From an uncultured Pseudobutyrivibrio sp. (GTDB lineage: Bacteria > Bacillota > Clostridia > Lachnospirales > Lachnospiraceae): DNA of 44,092 nucleotides. This document shows, in pieces, positions 19,901-28,720 of this stretch. Both the position numbers and the translations under genes were made by a program. The notes below the pieces were generated by a model. That model was given only the letters and a program-made list of their open reading frames with translations, was not told the origin of the DNA and ran no database searches. Numbering within the stretch: the first letter of the stretch is position 1; the number at the start of each line of letters is the position of its first letter. The stretch covers positions 1-44,092 of the forward strand of contig CAMEWP010000003.1 of NCBI GenBank assembly GCA_945946605.1, in the 5' to 3' direction.

Positions 19901-19961
19901 AGAATTCTGTTACGATGTGAAAAAGGACTATGAGGTAAAATACCTGATCTCCTGGAAATAA
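16947..19961 (+). CDS. lacZ: Beta-galactosidase (GH2, LacZ-type)
   Basis: [74 protein letters not shown]. Confidence 0.95.
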   Translation: [1004 protein letters not shown]

Positions 19962-19983
19962 CCAGCCATTGGGGGCCAAGTGA

Positions 19984-21075
19984 TCAGGAAAGACTGCGGT
20001 CCTCGGCATGGCGCTGACGGTATACCTTTGGCGTCATGCCGTATTTTTCCTCAAATAATTTATAAAAGTGCGTACGATTTGAAAAATGCAGCTCTGAAGC
20101 GATGTCAGTGATGGATTTATCACTGTGTGTCAGCTCATAGGCTGCTTTTTTCATGCAAAAATTCATGGAGTAATCAAAGAGACAAAGGCCGGTAAATTTA
20201 TTTACGATGCGGTTGATATAGTCGCCGCTGTAGTTCAGCTGTCTGGCCAGTTCGTCCCGGCTGATACGGCCGTTTCGCTCTTCGATGAGATGACTGATAC
20301 GGGAAAAGATCAGGGCATCGGAATTGTTTTCCAGCAGCACTTCCGTACAGTGGTAGTAGGACTCGTTGGACAGGTTGGCGATCAGCAGGGAAAAAAGACC
20401 TTTGATCTGGTGAGTGGCGCCAAAGGTAGGATGCAGCATGACCTCCATAATGGAAGAATTGATCTTATGCAACATGGCGGTGCTGGTCTGGTTTCCGATG
20501 GCAGGGATATAGTCTAAATATGCTTTGGGACCGGGATGTTTTAAGTCATTCATGATGAAGTTATAGAAGGTACTGTTTAAGATCTCCTTCTCCTGAATAA
20601 AATCTGCCGTTTCACAGGAGGCGAAAAGTTCCTGGATAAAAGCTACGGAAAATCCGATGAACAGCACACGGGAAGGACCGTGATAGTCCTCCAGATGATA
20701 CAGACTGCGGTTGATGAGACAGCAGGAACCCGGGGTATACAGGTACTCTTTGTTTTCGATCATCTGTGTGACGGTGCCTTCCAGCACAATGAGAAGTTCA
20801 AAGTAGTCGTGAATGTGGAGGCTGTGATTGTTGTACTGCCGGTGATGGATGGCCAGTTCCTGCTTGTAATGGCAGGAACGGCTGCCGGATAAGGTGGTAA
20901 TATTGAGATAATCCTCCGGCTCACTTCCACTACAGGCAATATAAGTGATCTGGAAAGGCGTATTGATCTGATAAATACTCTGGTTTTCCTCATTTCTTTC
21001 GATATGTATGGAATTGCCGTTTCCCTTGAAGGCGGAAATGGTGCTCTCGTTATATTTCGGGTGGCTTTTTGACAT
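19984..21075 (-). CDS. AraC-family transcriptional regulator
   Basis: N-terminal cupin-like segment and C-terminal HTH (ISRDELARQLNYSGDYINRIVNKFTG...ITDIASELHFSNRTHFYKLFEEKYGMTPKVYR); start CAT at 21073-21075. Confidence 0.9.
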   Translation of the reverse strand: MSKSHPKYNESTISAFKGNGNSIHIERNEENQSIYQINTPFQITYIACSGSEPEDYLNITTLSGSRSCHYKQELAIHHRQYNNHSLHIHDYFELLIVLEGTVTQMIENKEYLYTPGSCCLINRSLYHLEDYHGPSRVLFIGFSVAFIQELFASCETADFIQEKEILNSTFYNFIMNDLKHPGPKAYLDYIPAIGNQTSTAMLHKINSSIMEVMLHPTFGATHQIKGLFSLLIANLSNESYYHCTEVLLENNSDALIFSRISHLIEERNGRISRDELARQLNYSGDYINRIVNKFTGLCLFDYSMNFCMKKAAYELTHSDKSITDIASELHFSNRTHFYKLFEEKYGMTPKVYRQRHAEDRSLS

Positions 21076-21247
21076 GGCAGTCCCTCCTCTTAGATCCATA
21101 TATTCCCATATTTGATACAAATTATAACACAGAGGTCGTTTGGTGTCATTGTTATCTTTCGAAGAATCTCATATGATAAGACTACAAAGTAAATGAAATG
21201 TAAGACTTTTTGGGGAACGTTCACTATAAAGGAGAAAGGAGGAACTT

Positions 21248-22291
21248 TTGAAAGATGATACAATTTTAGGCGTGGACCTGGGCTGGGCTTCCCAGTTGGA
21301 ATCCATTGGATTTCAGTGGGTGGATGAAGCGGGGAAATGCACAGATGCCATCAAAGGAGCAAAGGAAATGGGGGCAAACACCGTAAGGTTACGGGTGTTT
21401 GTGGATCCGCCGGTGTATGGCTTCTGGGTAAAACCAAAAACAGAATTTCATGAGCACATCATGAAAGGCGGCCTGGTAATGCTGGGATTCTGCGACAAGG
21501 ACAGCGTTGTGGAGATGGCAAAGCGGGTAAAAGAGCAGGATATGAAGCTAATGATCGATTTTCATTACAGTGATCATTTTGCAGATCCCATGTTCCAGGA
21601 TACGCCCAAGGCCTGGGAAGAGGATGATTTTGAGGGACTGAAAAAAAAGCTGGCAGAGCATACCCGGGATGTGATGACTGCATTAAAGGAAGCGGGGATC
21701 ACTCCGGAATATGTGCAGGTGGGAAATGAAGTCAATTCAGGAATCCTGCTGCCAGTGGGCAGTAGAACAGAGCATCCAAAAGAGATGGTGGAACTGTTAA
21801 ATACAGGTTATGATGCGGTAAAGGAGATCTCTCCGAAGACCTGTGTCATCACTCATGTTTCCATGGGACATATGTGGAATGTGGTGCAGGACTTTTTTGA
21901 TGTATTTAACAAATATCAGGGAAAAACGGACATGATCGGTCTTTCCTATTATCCGGCCTGGGTAATGGAACGTCACAATCCGGCAGAATTTCTCATCACG
22001 CTGAATCAGATTGCCGCCACCTATGAAAAACCCATTGTTCTTTCCGAGATTGGTGGATATGATTATGAGGAGAAAGAAACATACGAACTGTTGGCGGACA
22101 CGCTGGAACTGGTGAACAAAGTCAATGGGGGAGCCCTGAAGGGAATGGTTTACTGGGAGCCGGAGACGGTTTCGTCCATCATGCCGGATGGCTATCCTCT
22201 GGGAGCTGCAAAACTGGTAGGAGAAAAGAAACTGCAGTATACAAATGCACTGAGTGCGTACCGTGATTATCAGAAGGGGGAAGTAAGATGA
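21248..22291 (+). CDS. Arabinogalactan endo-beta-1,4-galactanase (GH53)
   Basis: LGVDLGWASQLESIG, GANTVRLRVFVDP, LMIDFHYSDHFADP, YVQVGNEVNSGILLP; no signal peptide; TTG start after AAAGGAGG. Confidence 0.9.
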   Translation: MKDDTILGVDLGWASQLESIGFQWVDEAGKCTDAIKGAKEMGANTVRLRVFVDPPVYGFWVKPKTEFHEHIMKGGLVMLGFCDKDSVVEMAKRVKEQDMKLMIDFHYSDHFADPMFQDTPKAWEEDDFEGLKKKLAEHTRDVMTALKEAGITPEYVQVGNEVNSGILLPVGSRTEHPKEMVELLNTGYDAVKEISPKTCVITHVSMGHMWNVVQDFFDVFNKYQGKTDMIGLSYYPAWVMERHNPAEFLITLNQIAATYEKPIVLSEIGGYDYEEKETYELLADTLELVNKVNGGALKGMVYWEPETVSSIMPDGYPLGAAKLVGEKKLQYTNALSAYRDYQKGEVR

Positions 22292-23591
22292 AGAAAAGAA
22301 TTGTTGCATTATTGCTGACAGCCATGATGGCAGTAGGAGCATTGGCGGGTTGCGGATCCGCAGATAAAAAAGAAGAAAAGACCGATCCGGCAGCAGAAAA
22401 TAAACTGACGGTATGGTGCTGGGATCCTTCGTTTAATATCAACGCCATGAATGAGGCTGCTAAGATCTATCAGAAGGATCATCCGGATTTTGAACTGGAT
22501 GTGGTGGAAATCTCATCCCAGGATATCGTACAAAACTTGCAACATCTACCCAGGCGGGAAACACGGATGAGGTTTTGGCGGACATTATCCTGCTTGACGA
22601 TTCCATGGTAGCGCAGGAAGTGGTGTCTTATCCGGATGTTTTCATGGATCTGACAGATTCCGGCATTGATTTTTCTGAGTTTTCCGCGGGAAAGGTAGCC
22701 TGCTCTACTGTGGATGGCAAGAATTATGGCGTGCCTTTTGATTCCGGCGCAGCTATTGCAGCTTATCGTACCGATATACTGGCAGAAGCAGGATATACCG
22801 TTGATGATTTTACGGATATCACCTGGAGCGAATGGATCGAGAAGGCAAAAGTAGTAAAACAGAAAACCGGAAAAGCAATGTTAAACGGCCAGGGCGCCTA
22901 TAACCAGCTGACGGTTATGCTTACATCCTGCGGCGGAAGTTATTTTGACGAGGATGGAAAGATCCAGATGGCAGACAACAAGAAGATCAAAAAGATCAGC
23001 GAGTTGTATCTGGAAATGTTAGAGGCCGGTGTATTCCAGGAGGAAGTAGGCTGGGACACCTATATTGGAAATATGAACAACGGTAATGTGGCAGGTGCCA
23101 TGAATGGCTGCTGGATCATGTCCAGTATCCAGGCGGCAGAGGATCAGTCCGGACTTTGGGCCATCACCAATGTGCCAAAAGTAGATGGTGTCAGCGGGGC
23201 AACCAATTATTCCAGTCAGGGTGGATCTACCTGGACTGTTACCACCGCCTGCAAGAATCCGGAATTGGCCATTGATTTTTTGAATGCTACCTTTGCAGGA
23301 AGTACAGAGCTCTATGACAATATTCTTCCCAGCAGTGCCATTGCTACCTGGATCCCGGCAGGAGATTCTGAGGTTTACAAACAGCCGGTGGAATTCTTTG
23401 GCGGACAGGAAGTTTATTCCATGATCGTTGATTTCACAGCAAAGGTTCCTTCCTGCAGAATTGGCGCATATGAGGCTTCTGCAAGAACAGCCTGGGTAAC
23501 CGCACTTACCAATGTGGCATATTCCGGAGGCGATCTGGATGAAGAACTGGCAGCAGCAGAACAGACAGTAGCTTTTGAAATGGAGCAATAG
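22288..23591 (+). pseudogene. Sugar ABC transporter substrate-binding lipoprotein, frameshifted as given
   Basis: ORF 22288-22611 has lipobox LAGCG; adding one A in the AAAA run at 22532-22535 restores ...SSQDIVQKLATSTQAGNTDEVLADIILLDDSMVAQ..., joining ORF 22575-23591. Confidence 0.85.
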
Positions 23592-23594
23592 CCT

Positions 23595-24473
23595 ATGAAA
23601 CTTACAATGAAAAAAAGAGAGAATCTTACGGGCTGGGCGTTTTTAACGCCCGCCGTTCTCCTTATTATCATCATGAATTTTGTTCCTCTGTTTCAGGCCC
23701 TGATCATGTCATTTGAGACAGGCCGGACAGGGAAGATGACCTTTACCGGGCTGTCCAACTATACCAGAATCCTGGAGGATTCCAGAGCGGCGGATGCCCT
23801 GAAGGTAACACTGGAATATGTGGTGATCACGGTTCCCATCATCATTGGACTGGCCCTAATCTTAGCGGTGCTGTTAAATGATCCGAAACTGAAACTGAAG
23901 GGTATATACCGTACCTGTATTTTTGTGCCGGCAGCCGTTTCCATGGTGGCATCAGCTGTGATCTTCCGTTCCCTTTTTGCAGCGGACGGATTTGTCAATT
24001 CCGTGCTGATCAATCTGGGAATCCTTGACACCGGGTACAATTTCCTGGGTCACCCCACCAGTGCCCGTATCATTTTGATGGTAGTGCGAGTGTGGAAAAT
24101 GGTGGGATATCAGATGATCTTTTTCCTGGCAGGGCTGCAGTCCATTGATGCGGGGATCTATGAGGCGGCCAAGATCGACGGAGCCACTTCCCTGCAGCAG
24201 TTTTTCCATATCACCATACCCATGTTAAAGCCCACCATGCTGTTTGCCCTTGTAATGTCCGTGAATGCAGCAATCCAGGTATACGACGAGTCTGTGAACC
24301 TGACAAACGGCGGCCCCGGAAATGCCACCATGCCCATTGCACATTACATCTACAATATGGCATTCGGAGGTGTACCGAACTTTGGATATGCATGTGCATT
24401 GTCCATGATCATTCTGGTTGTAGTAGGCATTTTGACAATGCTTCAAATGAGAGTAGGTGATAAGCGTGAATAA
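23595..24473 (+). CDS. Sugar ABC transporter permease (MalF/LacF-like)
   Basis: TM protein with EAAKIDGATSLQQFFHITIPMLKPT. Confidence 0.92.
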   Translation: MKLTMKKRENLTGWAFLTPAVLLIIIMNFVPLFQALIMSFETGRTGKMTFTGLSNYTRILEDSRAADALKVTLEYVVITVPIIIGLALILAVLLNDPKLKLKGIYRTCIFVPAAVSMVASAVIFRSLFAADGFVNSVLINLGILDTGYNFLGHPTSARIILMVVRVWKMVGYQMIFFLAGLQSIDAGIYEAAKIDGATSLQQFFHITIPMLKPTMLFALVMSVNAAIQVYDESVNLTNGGPGNATMPIAHYIYNMAFGGVPNFGYACALSMIILVVVGILTMLQMRVGDKRE

Positions 24474-25287
24474 AACAAAATACTGGATTGGAAGAGCTGT
24501 AAAAAATATCATATTGGCATTCTTTTCAATATTGTGCGTATTCCCGCTGATCTGGGTTGTCATTGCCGCCACCAACAGCAGTGTGGATATTGTAAGAGGC
24601 GTGCTGACTTTCGGCAGCCATCTGGCAGAAAACTATCAGACGCTGATCAGTAAGTACGATCTGTGGGGAGCTACATGGAATACGGTGAAATATTCCGCTG
24701 TTACCACCATTGTGGCCATGATCGTCTGTTCCATCGCCGGATATGGATTTGAAGTTTACCATGATAAGGTAAAGGATAAACTCTTTGGGGTATTGATGCT
24801 GACCATGATGATCCCCTTTGTGGCAACCATGCTGCCCATCTATCAGACCTACGCTAAATTTGGCCTTTTGAATACTACATTAGGCTTTATCCTTCCTTCG
24901 GTATCCACAGTATTTCTCATCATGCTGTTTCGCCAGAACAGCCGGAATTTCCCTATGGATATCATAGAGGCGGCAAGGATCGACGGTGAGACGGAGCTGG
25001 GGATCTTTTTCAAAATGTATGTGCCCACCATGAAAGCTACCTATGCAGCAGGTGCCACCATCACCTTTATGAATGCCTGGAACAACTACATGTGGGCAAG
25101 ACTGATCATGTCGGACAACAGTGCCCAGACGCTGCGGATGCTGATCTCCAATATGACCACAGGTCATTACATCGATTACGGAATGCTGATGCTGGCCGTT
25201 CTGATCTCCACACTTCCCACGCTGATCGTATTCTTTGCGCTGCAGAAGAGTTTTGTGGAAGGTATGACGGGAGCAGTGAAAGGTTAA
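24466..25287 (+). CDS. Sugar ABC transporter permease (MalG/LacG-like)
   Basis: EAARIDGETELGIFFKMYVPTMK; GTG start overlapping the upstream gene (24457 is an alternative). Confidence 0.92.
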   Translation: MNKTKYWIGRAVKNIILAFFSILCVFPLIWVVIAATNSSVDIVRGVLTFGSHLAENYQTLISKYDLWGATWNTVKYSAVTTIVAMIVCSIAGYGFEVYHDKVKDKLFGVLMLTMMIPFVATMLPIYQTYAKFGLLNTTLGFILPSVSTVFLIMLFRQNSRNFPMDIIEAARIDGETELGIFFKMYVPTMKATYAAGATITFMNAWNNYMWARLIMSDNSAQTLRMLISNMTTGHYIDYGMLMLAVLISTLPTLIVFFALQKSFVEGMTGAVKG

Positions 25288-25302
25288 AGGAGAAACGAGA
25301 GA

Positions 25303-27138
25303 ATGTTTGCAGTAAATATTATCCACAGACCGGAAATGGTTCCGGAATATTCTCAGAAAGTAACCGGTCAGGGAAAAGCTGAGGATATGGGGGATGAAGG
25401 GCTTTTGACAGAGAGCCTGGATATCTTTAAGACACAGCAGGAATGCGCCCACAAATACGGATTAAAAACAACGATCCAGATGACATATGCCTCCCTTTTT
25501 AATGAGGAGGCTGTGGCACTGGCGAAGGAGCATCACGAAAAATACGGGGATGAGATCGCACTTTCTTTGCTGGGGCTGCCCTGTGAGGAATTCCGGGAGA
25601 AATATAAGACGAAGGATTTCTGTATCTGGATGTTTTCCATGGAAGATAAAAAGGCCATTGTAAATGACGTTTTTGAAAAATTCCATGATATTTTCGGATT
25701 TTACCCGGAGTCTACAGGTTCGTACTATATGGATGCGGACCTCATCAATTACATTAAGGAAACATACCCCAGCGTAAAGTGCGCCGTGGCCACCTGCTGG
25801 GAAGAAGGACCCAAGGCATATCATACCTGTAATAATTCCTGGTATACCTTTATGGACGGAGGCCCCTGGGCACCCTGGATCCCGTCAAAAGCCAATACCC
25901 ACGCACCTGCAGCAAATGAGGAGGAGGACAGCGGTATTGTGGCCATCCCTCATCTGAGCCGGGATCTTCTGGCCTGTTATGACGGAAACGGATCCAACTT
26001 TGGTACCCATCCACAGAATGTGCTGCGCGGGATGATCTACGACAGTAAAACATGGGAATATCCCTATCTGTATAATCTCATCGATCAGTACCGGTATCAG
26101 GCGAGATTCAACGGAGATGATGCCTATAACATGATGTTCGTGGGACCGGGCTGGATGAATAAAATGGGACGCTGGGAGGCTCCCTATGAGCTTCTGCTGA
26201 AATCTTACGACGACGGCTGCCGCTATTACGGTAAATTAAAAGAAGAGGGAAAACTGGTGGATATGACCATGTCAGAGTACGCGGATTATTATCGCTCCAG
26301 AAAAACCTATACTGTTCCTGAGGTGGCTTTGTGGAAGGATATCCTTTATGGAAGCGAGAAACAGCTCTTCTGGTATACGGATCCCTATATGCGTGTGGGA
26401 GTAAATATGGACCAGGGCGGTGCCATTGTGGATCTGAGACCCTATGTGGCAAAATTAATCTGGCCGGTGGGTATCGGAACGGAACACATCACAGATGCGT
26501 CCTATCCATTCCTGATTCAGGAGAAATATCGTGCCGGATACTTTACGCACTACGCAGGAGAAGGAACGGTCCGCAGTGCAAAAGTAATACACGGCAAAGA
26601 GGAAGTGGATCTGTGTCTCTGCAGGACCAAGGCGGTTTGTGAAAAAACAGAGGAAGGGACGGTTCTGACCTTAGATCCGGTGGAAATAGAATTTTCCGAT
26701 GTGACGGTGAAACTTCAGACAGTGATGACCTTCCCGGAGGGCAGCGGTGTGATCCGGACAGAGCGGAAGATTTTGTCCATTTCCGATCCTGATGCGGATA
26801 TCGCCATCAACGAGTATATGGTGGGCTGTTACGGAACAACGGAATACGCCGAGGACATGACATCCTTAGAACTCTCGGTATCAGATGAGATGCAACATGT
26901 GGAGAAGATCCCATATGAATATAAATGCCGGGAACTGTCAGCCGAAAATGCAGCATCTGTTTCCTGTCTGCTGCCGCCGGTGGATACGCTGGTGTCCATG
27001 GAAGCAGAAGGAAATAAGAAATGCGGTTATGTGAAGGAAGGGTATGCATTCAGTCCCATGTTTACCTTAGGATACACGGGAACCCTGAAAGAAAAGGAGG
27101 TGTTCACCACATGGCTCAAGCTGGAAAAGGCAGATTAA
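25303..27138 (+). CDS. Uncharacterised 611-aa protein in the galactan locus; possible deacetylase/GH57-like barrel
   Basis: N-terminal region with GDEIALSLLGL and FGFYPESTGSYYMDADLINYIKETYP; beta-rich C-terminal half; co-directional with the ABC genes. Confidence 0.5.
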   Translation: MFAVNIIHRPEMVPEYSQKVTGQGKAEDMGDEGLLTESLDIFKTQQECAHKYGLKTTIQMTYASLFNEEAVALAKEHHEKYGDEIALSLLGLPCEEFREKYKTKDFCIWMFSMEDKKAIVNDVFEKFHDIFGFYPESTGSYYMDADLINYIKETYPSVKCAVATCWEEGPKAYHTCNNSWYTFMDGGPWAPWIPSKANTHAPAANEEEDSGIVAIPHLSRDLLACYDGNGSNFGTHPQNVLRGMIYDSKTWEYPYLYNLIDQYRYQARFNGDDAYNMMFVGPGWMNKMGRWEAPYELLLKSYDDGCRYYGKLKEEGKLVDMTMSEYADYYRSRKTYTVPEVALWKDILYGSEKQLFWYTDPYMRVGVNMDQGGAIVDLRPYVAKLIWPVGIGTEHITDASYPFLIQEKYRAGYFTHYAGEGTVRSAKVIHGKEEVDLCLCRTKAVCEKTEEGTVLTLDPVEIEFSDVTVKLQTVMTFPEGSGVIRTERKILSISDPDADIAINEYMVGCYGTTEYAEDMTSLELSVSDEMQHVEKIPYEYKCRELSAENAASVSCLLPPVDTLVSMEAEGNKKCGYVKEGYAFSPMFTLGYTGTLKEKEVFTTWLKLEKAD

Positions 27139-27323
27139 ACTACAGGTGTCCCTCCTGTTTTATGCGGGATCTGGATATCGATATGTTTTACGACAAAGAA
27201 AAAAAGGAATACTATTGTATTCGCTGCCAGTATACCGGTTCCGAAGAGGATGTGCTGGAAAAAAATGAGATGGTTCGGTTCCGGTATCGGGCCATGGGAA
27301 AACGATTTGAATTTCCCGATTAA
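27111..27323 (+). CDS. Small zinc-ribbon protein (~70 aa)
   Basis: ATG 27111 after AAAGGAGG; CPSCF...CIRCQY pairs; overlaps the end of the upstream CDS. Confidence 0.7.
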   Translation: MAQAGKGRLNYRCPSCFMRDLDIDMFYDKEKKEYYCIRCQYTGSEEDVLEKNEMVRFRYRAMGKRFEFPD

Positions 27324-28018
27324 ATATATTTTACCAGGTCTTCCACCAGCTTTGCGGAATGCATGGCAGCAGCCCGCTCGAAGGTAGGATAGTCCATTTC
27401 GGCAGAGTCATCTGCCTTGTCGGAGATTGCGCGAATGATAAGGAAAGGTATCTGATTCAGATATGCACTGTGTGCAATGGATGCCCCTTCCATTTCCGTG
27501 CAGTCTCCGTTAAATTTACGGATCAGATCTTCTTTTACAGTCTTGTCCGAAATAAACTGGTCGCCGCTTACCACCCGGCCGGTGAGGGCGTGGATGTCGG
27601 GATTAACTCTCTGGCAGGAAGCCAGGGCAAGATCCGCCATCCGTTCATCGGCGGGAAAGGCCAGTACATCCATCTGGGGCACCTGGCCGGGAGCGTATCC
27701 GAAAATGGTGGCATCCACATCATGATGAAGGGCATCCCGGGAGATCAGGATATCCCCGATGTCCAGTCGGGCATTCAGAGATCCGGCCACACCGGTGTTG
27801 ATGATATGGGTTACATGAAAGAGATCTGCCAGGATCTGCACGCAGAGAGCAGCATTTACTTTTCCAACACCGGAGCGGACCACCACCACATGACTGCCGT
27901 TTAAGATGCCTTCAAAAAAGTCCATTCCGGCCCTTGTTGTGATGGAAGCGCCTGTCAGATGGGACTTTAACTCTTCTACTTCCAATTCCATTGCTCCGAT
28001 AATTCCAATTTTATTCAT
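27320..28018 (-). CDS. mtnN: 5'-methylthioadenosine/S-adenosylhomocysteine nucleosidase
   Basis: MNKIGIIGAMELEVEELK, NTGVAGSL, VSGDQFI, CTEMEGASIAHSAY. Confidence 0.95.
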   Translation of the reverse strand: MNKIGIIGAMELEVEELKSHLTGASITTRAGMDFFEGILNGSHVVVVRSGVGKVNAALCVQILADLFHVTHIINTGVAGSLNARLDIGDILISRDALHHDVDATIFGYAPGQVPQMDVLAFPADERMADLALASCQRVNPDIHALTGRVVSGDQFISDKTVKEDLIRKFNGDCTEMEGASIAHSAYLNQIPFLIIRAISDKADDSAEMDYPTFERAAAMHSAKLVEDLVKYI

Positions 28019-28058
28019 ACGATAGAATCCTTTCCGTTCTGATAAATTTTACAGATCT

Positions 28059-28538
28059 TTACTGGGGATAAACCAGTCTGTCTTCCGTAATATGATAAAG
28101 TACCTGATCTAAATATTTTGCGGCAAGGAAATTTGCCATGTTCAGGTTCATGTCCAGATAATTGCCGCAGTCTTTTGCACAAGCCCCGGGCACTTCCCCG
28201 GTAAAATCACGGATAAACTCGTACATCTCGATCATCAGCGGGATGATGTCGGAAGAAGTATAGTCGCCGGCCAAAAGCAGATAAAATCCGGTGCGGCAGC
28301 CCATGGGTCCAAAGTAAATGGTCTTATCCTTCCAATCCGGATGATTGCGGAGAAATGTGGCAGCCAGATGTTCGATGGTGTGCATCTCTGCCGTGTTCAT
28401 CACGGGTTCCTCGTTGGGACTGGTCATGCGCAGATCAAAGGTGGTGATGACCTCGCTTCCCACCTGATCCTTCCGGGATACATAAACGCCGGGCTGTAAT
28501 TTGATATGATCAATGGTAAAACTTGTAATCTTTTCCAT
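28059..28538 (-). CDS. luxS: S-ribosylhomocysteine lyase (AI-2 synthase)
   Basis: FDLRMTSPNEEPVMNTAEMHTIEHLAATFLRN, FGPMGCRTGFYLLLAGD. Confidence 0.96.
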   Translation of the reverse strand: MEKITSFTIDHIKLQPGVYVSRKDQVGSEVITTFDLRMTSPNEEPVMNTAEMHTIEHLAATFLRNHPDWKDKTIYFGPMGCRTGFYLLLAGDYTSSDIIPLMIEMYEFIRDFTGEVPGACAKDCGNYLDMNLNMANFLAAKYLDQVLYHITEDRLVYPQ

Positions 28539-28661
28539 AAAAATGTCCTTTCTGAATTTTATACATCGCTTAATATCAGTGCAAGTATACACTACTTCCG
28601 GTGAAATTACCATAACGCAATTTCCGGGAAAAACGTAATAAAGAACTTGATAAAAATCCTA

Positions 28662-28689
28662 TTGACAAAATTTGCCATGGTGATATCAT
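28662..28689 (+). promoter_or_regulatory. Putative promoter (TTGACA-16-TATCAT) overlapped by two TGATATCA palindromes (28681-28688, 28692-28699)
   Basis: Direct reading of attgacaaaatttgccatggTGATATCAtgaTGATATCAaa. Confidence 0.6.
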
Positions 28690-28720
28690 GATGATATCAA
28701 ATAGATCGGAGGGATCGGTT

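Noticed and set aside
17088-20009. 973-aa ORF antisense to the beta-galactosidase
   Set aside because: Shadow of a strong GH2 gene with clear motifs on the plus strand; the antisense translation has no recognisable domain and is low-complexity in composition.
22528-22545. Programmed -1 frameshift in the sugar-binding protein
   Set aside because: A -1 slip would rejoin the frames, but ACAAAAC is not a canonical X XXY YYZ heptamer and such recoding is not expected in solute-binding lipoproteins; mutation or sequencing error is simpler.
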